Source: JAFNAG01 sp963824985 (GTDB taxonomy: Bacteria; Acidobacteriota; UBA6911). From it: 64,000 bases of DNA. Shown piece after piece: positions 1 through 9,827 of the stretch. The DNA lies in NCBI GenBank assembly GCA_963824985.1, contig CAWGRQ010000021.1, positions 7,408-71,407 on the forward strand, read 5' to 3'. Each line of letters begins with the position of its first letter. Positions within the stretch are counted from its first letter, which is position 1. The notes below the pieces were generated by a model, which did not search any database, was not told where the DNA came from, and saw only the letters and a program-made list of their open reading frames with translations. The translations under genes and the position numbers were made by a program.

Positions 1-61
1 AAAGGTCCCCAGGCGTTGCGATCAGACTGCCGCGAACCCATATCAATTCGTTTGGATCGCC

Positions 62-1057
62 ATGGCTAACTTATTAACACCGTTGTCACTGTCCGGCCTC
101 ACGTTAAGGAACCGGATCGTCATGCCTCCCATGTGGTCGGGACAGGCCACTCCTGATGGCAAGGTCACCGACAGGATCATCGATTACCATCGGGAGCGGG
201 CCGCGGCGGGGTGCGGACTCATCATCGTGGAACACTCCTTTGTGCACCCGGGCGGCAGGCACTCCTCGACACAGCTCGGGGTTTATTGTGACGAGATGAT
301 CGCGGGCATGACCCGGCTGGCTTCGGCCATCCGCTCGGAAGGGGCTGTGGCAGCCGTACAGATTTCCCATGCCGGTTCGCGCGTCGATTCGGCAACCCTG
401 GATGGAATCAAGCCGGTAGCCCCATCCGCGATCCGGCACCCTTACGAACCCTCGGGAGAGATACCGGAAGAGCTGACAACTTCAGGCATTCAGGAGATCT
501 CCGGTGCATTTGCCGCGGCGGCCCGGCGGGTGCGCGACGCTGGATTTGATGCCGTCGAGATCCATGCCGCCCATGGTTTTCTGCTTTCCGAGTTCCTTTC
601 GCCGCTCACCAACCTGCGCAGCGACGATTTCGGGGGGAGCTTGAAAAACCGGGCGCGCATGCATCTTATGGTCCTCGAAGAAGTTCGGCGGAGTGTGGGC
701 CCCCGGTTTCCGGTTTGTGTCCGGCTGGGAGCTCATGATGAAACCCCCGGCGGACTGGAACTCGAAGAAGCTTGTGAAGCGGCCCGGTTGCTGGCGGCCG
801 GGGGCGCCGACCTGATCGACATCTCGGGGGGACTGCAGGGATCGCGCGGGGCTGGCAAAGCGCCAGGGTATTTTGTACCCTATGCCTCGGCAATCAGAGC
901 GCAGGTAAAGATCCCGGTGATCGTAACCGGAGGCATCCGCGAGGCGGCACATGCGGACAGCATTGTGCGCGAAGGGCACGCCGATCTGGTCGGGATTGGA
1001 CGAGGCATGTTGGAGGATGCCAATTGGGCTCGCAAAGCGATCGCAGCGCTTTCGTGA
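62..1057 (+). CDS. NADH:flavin oxidoreductase, Old Yellow Enzyme family
   Basis: A 331-residue single-domain TIM-barrel flavoenzyme expected to bind FMN and reduce activated alkenes or related substrates with NAD(P)H in the cytoplasm. The opening LLTPLSLSGLTLRNRIVMPPM is the family's N-terminal FMN-binding strand. The substrate-binding pair H168/H171 lies in EIHAAHGFLLSEFLSP, followed by N-RSDDFGGS. The C-terminal VIVTGGI and VGIGRGMLEDANWA motifs bind the FMN phosphate. There is no C-terminal [4Fe-4S]/FAD extension as in 2,4-dienoyl-CoA reductase, so it is the short class. The substrate cannot be told. The gene stands alone; the next gene starts 270 bp downstream after repeat DNA. Confidence 0.9.
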   Translation: MANLLTPLSLSGLTLRNRIVMPPMWSGQATPDGKVTDRIIDYHRERAAAGCGLIIVEHSFVHPGGRHSSTQLGVYCDEMIAGMTRLASAIRSEGAVAAVQISHAGSRVDSATLDGIKPVAPSAIRHPYEPSGEIPEELTTSGIQEISGAFAAAARRVRDAGFDAVEIHAAHGFLLSEFLSPLTNLRSDDFGGSLKNRARMHLMVLEEVRRSVGPRFPVCVRLGAHDETPGGLELEEACEAARLLAAGGADLIDISGGLQGSRGAGKAPGYFVPYASAIRAQVKIPVIVTGGIREAAHADSIVREGHADLVGIGRGMLEDANWARKAIAALS

Positions 1058-1130
1058 GATTGCCGATTTTCCCGGTCCAGGCCCCCGCCGGGAACGCGGC
1101 GATCAGGAGCACGCCTTGATCATACTCCCG

Positions 1131-1249
1131 GCCTGCTTTTTTCATGATGAAAGGATCGCAAGACAAATCAGGATAAGGAAAAACGAGGATGAACGCGGAT
1201 CGGCACATTGCATTGTAATTCATTCGTTTGCAAAAGCCGTTCATGAATC
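1131..1249. repeat. Dispersed intergenic repeats (two types abutting)
   Basis: In the 272-bp gap before the LanC-like gene, 1131-1205 resembles 6790-6860: both have a TTTTTTCA(t/c)GA(t/a)GAAAGG start and a shared GGATGAACGCGGAT block. Positions 1218-1249 match 10369-10400 at about 30 of 32 bases (core ATTCATTCGTTTGCAAAAG). No gene is supported here. The ORFs crossing it are repeat-derived. Confidence 0.6.
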
Positions 1250-1329
1250 CTGCGATCAAGGTGCAGATCGCAGGATGCTCGAACCCGACGCACCGAATTT
1301 CTCCAGAACCCGATGAACCGAGAAAACAT

Positions 1330-2631
1330 ATGAAACAGGCCGTTACGATCCTGCTGCTGATCGGAGCGGGGGCATTCCAGGAGGCCAATCGTCCCTACCT
1401 GGAGGGTGCGATCCAGGCAGCCCGTTGGCTGGATTCCGTGGCAGTGCGCACCCCCAGGGGAACCGCATGGCCCATGGATCCCCGTGAAGCGAAGACCATC
1501 CGGATCGATCTCTACAGCGGATCCCCCGGTGTCGTGCTCTTCTTCCTTGAAGCCTACGCCTCCACCGGAAACCGTTCCTATCTGGACACGGCCCGCTCCG
1601 GAGCCGACTACCTGGTCTCATCGATGACCCAGGAAAAGGTGACGGGCCTGTATGAGGGGATCAGTGGAATCGGATTCACGCTCCTGGAAACCTATAAGGC
1701 GACCTCCGACAAGAAATTTCTGCAGGCCGCCCGCCGATGCCTGGACTGGATTCGAGAGCGGGCTGTCAAACGGGGGGCGGGCATCGAGTGGAGCGACACA
1801 ACGGATATCGTCAGCGGCAGTGCGGGAACCGGGCTGTTTCTCCTCTATGCGGCCCGGGAACTTAATGATTCCTCGTTCCGCGACCTCGCCTCGGCTGCTG
1901 GACGCCGTCTGCTGGAACTCGGGCAGCAGGAGAACGGCGGCCTGAAGTGGACTATGAGCCCCACTTCCCCCAGCCTGATGCCGAATTTTTCCCATGGCAC
2001 CTCAGGCATCGCCTACTTTCTGGCAACTCTGTACCAGGACACCAAGGATCCGTCGTTTCTCAAGGGCGCGCTGGCAGGGGCAAAATATTTGCAGTCAATC
2101 GCAGAAACCGAAGGAGAGACCTGCCTCGTTTTTCATGACGAGCCGGGCGGCAGGCATCTATTTTACCTCGGCTGGTGTCACGGCCCCCCGGGCACAGGAC
2201 GGCTGTTCTTCCGTCTCTATCAGGTTACGGGGGACGACGTCTGGATGGACTGGCTTAACCGATCGGCACGCAGCCTGCTTCAGAGCGGAATCCCGGAAAA
2301 GCAAACGCCCGGCTTCTGGAACAACGTGGGGCAATGCTGCGGATCCGCCGGAGTGGCCGAATTCGCGCTCAGCGTTTTCGGCGTGACCCGCAAGACGGAG
2401 TATCTGGAATTCGCCAGGACCATGACGGCCGATCTTCTGGCACGATCCACTCACGATGAGACCGGAACCCGGTGGGTGCAGGCTGAGCACCGTGTCCGGC
2501 CGGAGCTGTTGCTGGCCCAGACCGGACTTATGCAGGGTTCGGCGGGCGTCGGACTGTGGTTGCTCCATATGGATAATTTCGAGCACGGGAAGAAAGTGCG
2601 GATCATCCTGCCCGATTCGCCCTTCCAGTAA
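1330..2631 (+). CDS. Exported LanC-like protein with a Cys-Cys-Gly zinc motif
   Basis: A 433-residue (alpha/alpha) toroid protein of the LanC family, whose characterised members add cysteine thiols to dehydroamino acids at a zinc site. Three zinc-ligand positions are visible: C283 in GWCHG and C336-C337 in QCCGSAG. The repeated SHGTSG / GWCHGPPG / CCGSAG glycine loops mark successive inner helices. Most LanC cyclases have Cys-His at the last pair. The Cys-Cys-Gly version is known from the ProcM-type LanM clade. The start at 1330 is chosen because MKQAVTILLLIGAGAFQEA reads as a short signal peptide and the upstream in-frame codons lie in repeat DNA. No precursor peptide, dehydratase or transporter lies nearby, so a lanthipeptide role is unsupported. 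It could be a LanC-like thiol-adding or structural protein. Confidence 0.8.
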   Translation: MKQAVTILLLIGAGAFQEANRPYLEGAIQAARWLDSVAVRTPRGTAWPMDPREAKTIRIDLYSGSPGVVLFFLEAYASTGNRSYLDTARSGADYLVSSMTQEKVTGLYEGISGIGFTLLETYKATSDKKFLQAARRCLDWIRERAVKRGAGIEWSDTTDIVSGSAGTGLFLLYAARELNDSSFRDLASAAGRRLLELGQQENGGLKWTMSPTSPSLMPNFSHGTSGIAYFLATLYQDTKDPSFLKGALAGAKYLQSIAETEGETCLVFHDEPGGRHLFYLGWCHGPPGTGRLFFRLYQVTGDDVWMDWLNRSARSLLQSGIPEKQTPGFWNNVGQCCGSAGVAEFALSVFGVTRKTEYLEFARTMTADLLARSTHDETGTRWVQAEHRVRPELLLAQTGLMQGSAGVGLWLLHMDNFEHGKKVRIILPDSPFQ

Positions 2632-2793
2632 TCCTATCCGGCGCCGCGGGCCTTGCCGATGAATATCCCCGGAAAGGCCGCAAAGACCCACGAGCACTCG
2701 CGGATCAAGCGGTCCGAATTATGATCCACGGCATTAAACCGTATGGCACGAGGCCGGATTCCGGTCCTGGTCCCCGGAAGAGGAAGAAAAATC

Positions 2794-3885
2794 ATGAGCA
2801 AGATTCAGCGTATCGGCATCCTGACTGCGGGTGGTGACTGTCCGGGCCTGAATGCGGTTATCCGTGCGGTCGGCAAAACAGCCCTCAGCCGGCATAACGT
2901 GGAAGTCATGGGCATCGAGGATGGCTTTCTGGGACTGGTGCAAAACCGGATGCACACGCTCAGCAACGAATCCGTCAGCAACATACTCACGTTGGGCGGC
3001 ACTATCCTGGGAACCAATAACCGGGTTGATCCGCGCCGGTACCCGGTCAAGGTCAACGGCACCACCGAAATCCGGGATGTCACCGACCGTTGCCTGGAAC
3101 ACATAGCGCACCGGCAACTGGATGCAATTGTGGTCATCGGCGGTGACGGGTCGATGACCGTCACGTCGCATTTCGTCGAACTCGGCATCAACTGCATCGG
3201 GGTCCCCAAGACCATCGACAACGACCTGCACGGGACGGATGTCACCTTCGGTTTTGCCACGGCGGTAATGATCGCCACCGAGGCCCTGGACCGGGTGCAC
3301 ACGACCGCCGCCAGCCATCACCGCGTGATGGTGGTCGAGGTGATGGGGAGAAATGCCGGATGGATCGCGTTACATTCCGGGATCGCCAGCGGCAGCGACG
3401 TGATCCTCATTCCTGAGATTCCTTTCGAACTGGAGAAAGTCTGCGATTCCGTGGTCGGCCGATCGAAGCGCGGCAAGCGTTTCAGCATTATCTGTGTGTC
3501 CGAGGGCGCCCGACCGAGGAATGGTTCACAGATCGTCCACCGGATTGACCCGACCAGCCCGGACCCGATCCGCCTGGGCGGCATCGGCCAGAAGGTGGCT
3601 TATGATATCGAAGCCGCAACCGGCATCGAAACCCGCACCGTGAGTCTCGGCCACGTGCAACGCGGAGGCACTCCGGTGGCTGCGGATCGCGTCCTGGCCA
3701 CGGAATTCGGCGGAACTGCGATCGAACTGCTGATGGCCGGGGAGCACGGTCGCCTGGTCGTAATGAAAGGTCGAACGGTCACCCACATCCCCCTGGAAGA
3801 GGCGGCGGGCAAGCAGCGCCTGGTGCCTTTGGACCTGCCGTTGCTGGGCGCCGCGCGCAACGTCGGCACCTGTTTCGGCGACTGA
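2794..3885 (+). CDS. pfkA: 6-phosphofructokinase
   Basis: A 363-residue phosphofructokinase phosphorylating fructose 6-phosphate in glycolysis. GILTAGGDCPGLNAVIR forms the nucleotide-binding start. GGDGS at residues 116-120 has Gly where PPi-dependent enzymes have Asp, which predicts ATP use. The catalytic loop PKTIDND at 138-144 carries D142 as the base, with Lys139 in place of the Gly of the short E. coli type; this combination occurs in the ATP-dependent group related to PPi enzymes. EVMGRNAGW and the LGHVQRGGTPVAADR substrate loop follow. The start at 2794 has a GGAAGAGGAAG ribosome site just upstream. It is followed 20 bp later by the serine dehydratase gene and is probably co-transcribed with it. 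Confidence 0.9.
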   Translation: MSKIQRIGILTAGGDCPGLNAVIRAVGKTALSRHNVEVMGIEDGFLGLVQNRMHTLSNESVSNILTLGGTILGTNNRVDPRRYPVKVNGTTEIRDVTDRCLEHIAHRQLDAIVVIGGDGSMTVTSHFVELGINCIGVPKTIDNDLHGTDVTFGFATAVMIATEALDRVHTTAASHHRVMVVEVMGRNAGWIALHSGIASGSDVILIPEIPFELEKVCDSVVGRSKRGKRFSIICVSEGARPRNGSQIVHRIDPTSPDPIRLGGIGQKVAYDIEAATGIETRTVSLGHVQRGGTPVAADRVLATEFGGTAIELLMAGEHGRLVVMKGRTVTHIPLEEAAGKQRLVPLDLPLLGAARNVGTCFGD

Positions 3886-3904
3886 CGCAATCGCGGACGG
3901 CAAA

Positions 3905-5512
3905 ATGACGACCCCGACACACTCGATATCACCGCATCCGCCGGCTGATGCCGATACCGGCGTCAGCATTCTCAACGATGTCCTCGGTCCGATCATGCGC
4001 GGCCCCTCCAGCTCGCACACCGCGGCATCGTATCATCTGGGCCGCCTGGCGGCGGCGCTGTGTCCGGCGGCGCCCACTTCGGTGGCGATCGCTTTCGACC
4101 CGGCCGGTTCGTATGGCCAGGTGTACCGCCAGCAGGGGGTCGACCTGGCCTTTGGCGATGGGCCTCCTGGATTTGCCCTTGACCGATCCCCGTTTCTTCA
4201 ACGCGTTGCACGAAGTTGCCGGGAGGGGCATCGACCTTCGTTTCGCCGTCACCCCGCTCGCGGACCCTGAACACCCCAACACCACGGACATCCGGCTTCA
4301 GGCATCCGACGGCCGATCCCTGGATCTGCGCGCGCTCTCCACGGGAGGGGGTGCGGTGGAAATCACGCGCCTGAACGGATGGCCGGTGCGCTTGACCGGA
4401 CAAACGCACGAAGTGCTGGTCGAGTTGTCCGCAAAGCGAAACCGGCGGCTTGCGCCATTCTTGACGCCGGAGGCAACCGGATCGGCGAGCCGCACTGGCA
4501 AGTGCATGGGGACAGGGGATTACTGCACGCCAGACTCCGGGTGGCGCTCACAAGCGAAGCTCGCCGCGCCGTCTGCGGAATCAAGGGCTTCAAGCACCTC
4601 TGGACGGCCCCGCCCGTGGCTTTCATCAAGCAGGGGGCGCCTCTGTACTCGAGCGCGGCCGGCATGGTGGCCCTGGCAGACGCACGCGGCTGCTCTCTGG
4701 GTCGCATCGCGTTGGCATACGAGGCGGCTTTGCTCGGCATCGAAGAGCAGAAGGTACTCGAGGAAATGGCCGGCCGGATCGACCGAATGCGAACGGCCGT
4801 CCAGGAGGGTTTGGGAGACGCCATCCCCGCCATGCAACTCCTGACCCCCACGGCGGGGAAGATCTGGCGCGCCGAGGCCGAGGGAAAGTTGGCGATCGGG
4901 GGAATGCATACGCGCGCCGCGGTGCGGGCACTGGCCGTGATGCACGTCAACAGCGGCATGGGAGTCGTCTGCGCAGCCCCCACGGGCGGATCGGCCGGCG
5001 TTCTCCCCGGTGTCCTCGCCACGCTTATGGATGAGCGCAGCCTCGATCGGCCCGGAGCGACACTCGCGGCCATGGCCGCAGGCGGCATCGGGGTGATCGT
5101 GGGGTCGCGCGCCACCTTCGCTGCCGAAGTCGCAGGCTGCCAGGTGGAAATCGGCGCCGCCGGAGCCATGGCGGCGGCAGCCGTCGTGGAAGCCGCCGGC
5201 GGCACGCCCCGCCAGGCGGCGGATGCCGCGGCCATCTCCTTTCAAAACTCGATGGGGTCGGTGTGCGACCTGGTGCAGGGAATGGTTGAGATCCCCTGCC
5301 ACACCCGCAACGCAGTCGCGGCCTCCGCGGCCTTCGTGTGCGCGGACTTGATCCTGGGCGGCTACCTGAACCTGATCCCGCTTGACGAGACCATCGATGC
5401 CGTGCTCGCCGTCGGCAAGATGCTCCCTTCTGAACTCCGCGTCACTTCGCGGGGCGGCCTGGCCATCACCCCTTCGGCGCTCAATCTGCGACGGCACACG
5501 TCGCAAAAATAG
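3905..5512 (+). pseudogene. sdaA: L-serine dehydratase (iron-sulfur type, single chain), two compensating frameshifts
   Basis: Deaminates L-serine to pyruvate using an oxygen-labile [4Fe-4S] cluster. Frame 2 from 3905 gives the beta domain (LNDVLGPIMRGPSSSHTA, GSYG). Near 4158 the homology moves by one base into AMGLLDLPLTDPRFFNALHE, consistent with one extra G in TTTGGCGATG. It returns to frame 2 near 4435, consistent with one missing G. From there the alpha domain is intact to 5512: KQGAPLYSSAAG, GVVCAAPTGGSAGVLPG, SMGSVCDLVQGMVEIPCH and VCADLILGGY, including the expected cluster cysteines. About 535 residues in total, a normal length for the fused enzyme. The two shifts cancel and no internal stop is seen, so a sequence error is at least as likely as a pseudogene. 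Confidence 0.8.
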
Positions 5513-5541
5513 ATTCCCAAGGTCACCGGGGATCCGCTATC

Positions 5542-6789
5542 GTGACTCGGATGAATGCTCCTCGGATAGTAGTTGTCGGCGGCGGCCCCGCCGGTCTGTT
5601 CGCAGCAATCACTTGTGCCGAGATCAGGCCGGGGCTCGAAGTGGCGGTGCTGGAAAAGAGCCCGCAGTTTCTGTCGAAAGTCCGTATCTCCGGCGGTGGA
5701 CGCTGCAATATAACCCATGCCTGCTTCAATCCGAGGGACCTGGGCGACTCCTACCCTCGAGGAGGACGGGAACTGATCGGTCCGTTCACACGTTTCCAGG
5801 CCCGCGACACGATTGCTTGGTTTGAGAACCGGGGGGTGGCCCTCAAAACCGAAGCCGATGGGCGCATCTTCCCTGCCAGCGACAAGTCAGACACGGTGGT
5901 CGATTGCCTCCTGAAAGCAGCCGCGCAGGCAGGCATCGAACTGGTGCTCAACCATGGCGTGCACCACATAACCCGGCGGATGGAATCGGGATTTGAACTG
6001 CGGCTGCCGGATGGAAGAACGCGCAACTGCGATCGTCTGCTGCTGGCTACGGGAGGTTGCCGCACGGCCGCGGCGGGACAGTTGGCTGTGGAACTCGGCC
6101 ACACGCTGTCACCCCCCGTCCCCTCATTGTTCGCGTTCCATCTCGAGCCCGCCTGGACAAACGAACTGGCGGGAATCTCGCTGGAGGACGTGGAGGTCTC
6201 CGCGCCGCAGGCAGGGGTGAAGGCCCGCGGAGGCCTTCTTCTTACTCATAGAGGGGTGAGCGGTCCGGCAATCCTGCACCTTTCAGCTTGGGGCGCAAGA
6301 CAGTTCCACGAATGCCATTACCGCTTCACGCTGCGTATTCGCTGGCTGCCCGATCTGGGCAGCACGGACTTGGAAGCAGAACTGCTCCGGCACAGGACCA
6401 TCTCTCCGGGGAGACTGGTCGCCAATTCGCCCTTGCAGTTTCTGCCGGCTCGACTGTGGCGAAGGCTGGTCCGGCTTTCCGGCGTAAAGCTCGACACCCG
6501 ATGGTCAACCCTGTCGCCGCTTGAGCTGAAGGATCTGGGCCGGCAGCTTTCCGGCACCGAACTGCAGGTCGTGGGCAAGAGCCTTAATCGGGAGGAGTTC
6601 GTCACCTGTGGCGGAGTCCCCCTGAGCGAAGTCGATCTCAAGACCATGGAGAGCCGGGTCGCTCCCGGACTTTATTTTGCCGGCGAGGTCCTGGATATGG
6701 ACGGCGTCACCGGAGGCTTCAATTTTCAGGCGGCCTGGACCACCGGTTGGCTCGCGGGCCGAGCCATGGCCGGGGCCCGGCCCGCGTGA
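5542..6789 (+). CDS. BaiN/HI0933-family FAD-dependent oxidoreductase
   Basis: A 415-residue flavoprotein of the HI0933/YhiN family. RIVVVGGGPAGLFAAI is the dinucleotide fold, GGGRCNITH is the signature after the first strand, DGRIFPASDKSDTVVDCL is the family motif, and GVTGGFNFQAAWTTGWLAG closes the FAD site. YhiN relatives include BaiN, a flavin-dependent bile acid reductase, but most members have unknown substrates. The GTG at 5542 fits the CCGGGG ribosome site; an ATG at 5551 is the alternative. It follows serine dehydratase by 29 bp and may be in the same transcript. Confidence 0.85.
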   Translation: MTRMNAPRIVVVGGGPAGLFAAITCAEIRPGLEVAVLEKSPQFLSKVRISGGGRCNITHACFNPRDLGDSYPRGGRELIGPFTRFQARDTIAWFENRGVALKTEADGRIFPASDKSDTVVDCLLKAAAQAGIELVLNHGVHHITRRMESGFELRLPDGRTRNCDRLLLATGGCRTAAAGQLAVELGHTLSPPVPSLFAFHLEPAWTNELAGISLEDVEVSAPQAGVKARGGLLLTHRGVSGPAILHLSAWGARQFHECHYRFTLRIRWLPDLGSTDLEAELLRHRTISPGRLVANSPLQFLPARLWRRLVRLSGVKLDTRWSTLSPLELKDLGRQLSGTELQVVGKSLNREEFVTCGGVPLSEVDLKTMESRVAPGLYFAGEVLDMDGVTGGFNFQAAWTTGWLAGRAMAGARPA

Positions 6790-7102
6790 CCCGCTTTTTT
6801 CACGAAGAAAGGTCGCAAGAGATCGAAGGACATGGATGAACGCGGATACACACGGATTCGATCCGTGTGCGGGGCTTTTGGGCCCGAAGGGCCCAGCGCT
6901 GCGCGCTGGCCGTGTTCTTCCGTGTCCCGAAATCTCCCCATTTAGAGTGCATCCCGGCAGCGCACCTCGTTCGGGACCCCCGAGGCAAAAGAAAAAATAC
7001 AGCATCGTCTCCGGGCATCGAGAATGGTTGAACCCGAAGCCGTTTTGTGAAATAAAGGCGGGCCAGGTGCAGCCCTGAACCCTTTCAAAAGGAGATAATC
7101 CG
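6790..7102. repeat. Intergenic REP-like palindromes
   Basis: A 313-bp gap without a gene. 6790-6860 resembles 1131-1205. Nested hairpins follow: CACACGGAT-tcg-ATCCGTGTG at 6849-6869, GGGCCC pairs around 6880-6894 and CCAGCGC-tgc-GCGCTGG just after. The last 15 bases carry AAAAGGAGAT, the ribosome site of the next gene. Confidence 0.6.
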
Positions 7103-8366
7103 ATGGTGACGCGGCGTGATTTTCTCAAGTCCTTCTCCCTCGCCACAGCCTTGCCGGTGGTCCCCGGACTGGCGCAAGGGGACGACACAAAAAGCGCGGC
7201 CCTCAATCTTACCTTCCCCGCTGAAGGCGATCCCGCCTATTGGAAAAAAATCCGGAAGATGTTTCTGATGCCCGAGAACAAGGCTTTCTTCAACACCGGA
7301 ACCCTGGGCGCCCAACCCGCGGTCGTTTACGAGACGGTTGTCCGGCACATGCGCAGGGTCGCCGCAGACATCGCGGACTGGGATTACAAGGGTGATGACT
7401 GGATATCCGGTTACCAGCCAATGACCGCGCTGCGCGGCAAGCTGGCGGCATTGATGAATGCATCGGGGGCAGAGGTCTCCCTGATCGAGAACGCGACCAC
7501 GGGAATGGACCTGGTCGCCAATGGACTCGACCTGAATCCGGGGGACGAGATCCTCGGCACCGACCAGGAACACCCCGGGGGAAGGCATGGATGGGATGTG
7601 AAAGCCAGGCGATGCCGCGGCGTTTACCGCTCCGTGACCATGCCGAAGCCGCCGCGCGATCCGGATGAAGTCGTCATCACGTTCCTGAACGCATTTACCT
7701 CCCGGACCAGGGTTCTGGCTGTCCCCCATATCATTTCCTCGACCGGAGCCATACTGCCGGTCAAGGAGCTCTGCGCCGAAGCGCGCGGGCGGGGAATCTT
7801 CACCATCATCGACGGTGCCCAGGCCCTCGGTCACATCGCCGTCGACGTCCGAGACATCGGCTGCGACGCTTATTACTCGAGGCACGCATAAATGGCTGTG
7901 CGCGCCGGCCGGGAACGGGATCCTCTTTGTTCGAAAGGAAAAGGTCCGGGATATCTGGACCACTCTGGCCAGCGGGCAGTGGGATAATCACCAGGACGAA
8001 GGCTACCGGCTGCAGCAGCGGGGCACCGGCAACCTTTCACTCCTGATGGGATTGAACGCAGCCGTCGATTTTCACAACCGGATCGGTCATGAACGCGTGA
8101 TCCGCCGGATCAAGGAATTGGGCGACTATCTGCGGGCGGGGCTGGCGAAGATCCCCAGAGTCCGGATCAACACTCCCATGCACCCGGCCATGTGCGCGGG
8201 GATTACGAACTACCAGATCGAGGGAATGGTCGGCAGGGGCATGCAGGATGCCTTGTGGGCCAAGGGGATCCGCATCCGCAGCAATCGCCAGTCGACTCAT
8301 GTTTACAACAGCGAAGCCGAACTCGACGCCACCCTGGCGGTCATCCGTGGGCTGGCGGGAGGCTAG
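7103..8366 (+). pseudogene. Tat-exported class V aminotransferase, frameshifted at the PLP-lysine motif
   Basis: About 420 residues of a fold-type I PLP enzyme (aminotransferase class V / NifS-like). The N-terminus TRRDFLKSFSLATALPVVPG is a twin-arginine signal, so export to the periplasm is predicted. ENATTGMDLVANGL, DQEHPGGRHGW and FTIIDGAQALGHIAVDV (the PLP Asp/Gln region) are intact in the first frame, which stops at 7891. A one-base shift near 7880 puts the sequence back into GTHKWLCAPAGNGILFVRKE, containing the Schiff-base lysine, and the rest reads on to 8366. No other lesion is visible. A strong AAAAGGAG site precedes 7103. One extra A would explain it, so error or recent mutation are both possible. 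Confidence 0.75.
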
Positions 8367-8426
8367 ATACAGACGCTCCGTCACGACTGAGAATCAGGAT
8401 GACGGGCGCGTGTTTGCGAGGCCGAT

Positions 8427-9827
8427 ATGGAAATACAGTTTCTGGGGGCGGCGAGAACCATCACCGGGTCAATGCACCGGGTCAAGGCAAACGGCCGGCA
8501 GTTCCTGCTCGACTGCGGCATCTACGAGGGGCCACGCGGGGAGGCGCTCAAACGGAACAAGCTGGTGGATTTTTTTGATCCGGCGGAGATCGATTTCGTC
8601 ATCCTGTCCCATGCCCATCTCGATCACAGCGGCAATCTCCCCTCGCTGGTCAAGGGAGGATTTCGCGGGCACATTTTTTCCACACCGGCCACGATGGACC
8701 TTACCTCCGTGATTCTGGCCAATAACGCCATCTCCCTGGAGAGAGATTTCGAATTCCTCCGCAAGACAGGCTCCGGGCCGGGACCGGCCCACGAACCGCT
8801 CTATCGACTCAAGGATATCGGGGACACGCTGAAGCGATTCGTGTGTATCAATTATCACCGCGAGATCCAGATCGCCCCGGGAATCCGACTGTCGTTTTAC
8901 GACGCCGGACACATGCTGGGCTCGGCCAGCACTCATCTGGCGATCGAAGAGAACGGCAACACTCTCCGCCTGGCATTCTCCGGCGATATCGGCAAATCGG
9001 ATGTCCCGCTGCTGGGTGAGCCGGAGCCCGTTCCAGATGCCGACTACCTGGTGTGCGAAGGCACCTATGGCGATACGCTCCACGATAGCCCCGAAGAACG
9101 GGAGGCCAAACTCCGCGAGTTGCTCGACACCGCGATCGCAAAGCGATCGAAGGTCATCGTCCCCTCTTCGGGGATCGGCAAAACCCAGGAACTGGTCTAC
9201 ATGCTCTTCCGGCTTTTCCAGGCCGACGAGTCGAAGGCGGTACCCATATACCTGGACAGCCCGTTTGCCGCCAACAATACGTTCCTGTTCAAGCTGCACC
9301 TGGAGTGCTTCAACTCCGAGGCTGCCGACTACCTGATCAACAATGTGAATCCCCTGGGTTTCGAGGACCTCCATCTGGTTTCGTCCCGGGAAGACTCGAT
9401 GCGGCTGAATACCAAGCGGGGTCCATGCATCGTCATTACCAGCTCCCCAATGTGTGAATCGGGTCGCGTGCTTCATCATCTGGCGCACAATATTGAAAAC
9501 CCTGACACCATCGTGTTGATGGTAGGGATGACGGCCGAAAACACACTGGGGGCAAAACTCGTCAACCGGGAACCGGTGGTGAAGATTTTCGGCAAACAGT
9601 ATCAGGTGCGCGCTGACGTCCGCGTCATCCGTCTGAGCGGCCATGCGGACGCCCGTGAGCTCAGCTTCTTCTGCGGCCATTTCTCCCGGGAGCAGATGAA
9701 AGCGATCTTCCTGGTGCACGGCGAACTCGCTCAGCTGGAACCATTCCAGAAGCGCCTGGTCGACAGCGGTTTCGACTCCGTCACGATTCCCGAAGACCTG
9801 TCAGTTCATCCGATGAACGGGGCGTGA
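8427..9827 (+). CDS. MBL-fold beta-CASP RNA-processing nuclease (Ysh1/CPSF-like)
   Basis: A 466-residue protein of the metallo-beta-lactamase beta-CASP group, which cleaves or trims RNA. The zinc motif H62-x-H64-x-D66-H67 lies in SHAHLDHSG. Further metal ligands fall in DAGHMLGSA and FSGDIGK. The beta-CASP cassette shows VPSSGIGKTQELVYML and YLDSPFAANNTFL, then ITSSPMCESGRVLHHL and the C-terminal SGHADARELSFF and LVHGE motifs. The length and motif order match the bacterial/archaeal stand-alone type without KH domains. The start at 8427 is the first Met before the beta strand MEIQFLGAARTITGS. Confidence 0.9.
   Translation: MEIQFLGAARTITGSMHRVKANGRQFLLDCGIYEGPRGEALKRNKLVDFFDPAEIDFVILSHAHLDHSGNLPSLVKGGFRGHIFSTPATMDLTSVILANNAISLERDFEFLRKTGSGPGPAHEPLYRLKDIGDTLKRFVCINYHREIQIAPGIRLSFYDAGHMLGSASTHLAIEENGNTLRLAFSGDIGKSDVPLLGEPEPVPDADYLVCEGTYGDTLHDSPEEREAKLRELLDTAIAKRSKVIVPSSGIGKTQELVYMLFRLFQADESKAVPIYLDSPFAANNTFLFKLHLECFNSEAADYLINNVNPLGFEDLHLVSSREDSMRLNTKRGPCIVITSSPMCESGRVLHHLAHNIENPDTIVLMVGMTAENTLGAKLVNREPVVKIFGKQYQVRADVRVIRLSGHADARELSFFCGHFSREQMKAIFLVHGELAQLEPFQKRLVDSGFDSVTIPEDLSVHPMNGA

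Noticed and set aside
1330..2631. Lanthipeptide biosynthetic cluster.
   Set aside because: No dehydratase, precursor peptide, protease or exporter within several kb; only the LanC-like gene is present.
2794..3885. PPi-dependent phosphofructokinase because of PKTIDND.
   Set aside because: The GGDGS motif has Gly at the position where PPi enzymes have Asp, which predicts ATP.
8469..9719. Long antisense open frame (over 400 codons) opposite the beta-CASP nuclease; similar frames opposite serine dehydratase (4520-5506) and the CPBP gene (29972-30901).
   Set aside because: The sense strand has clear catalytic motifs. Long antisense frames are expected in GC-rich genes; the antisense proteins are His/Arg/Gly-rich without motifs.
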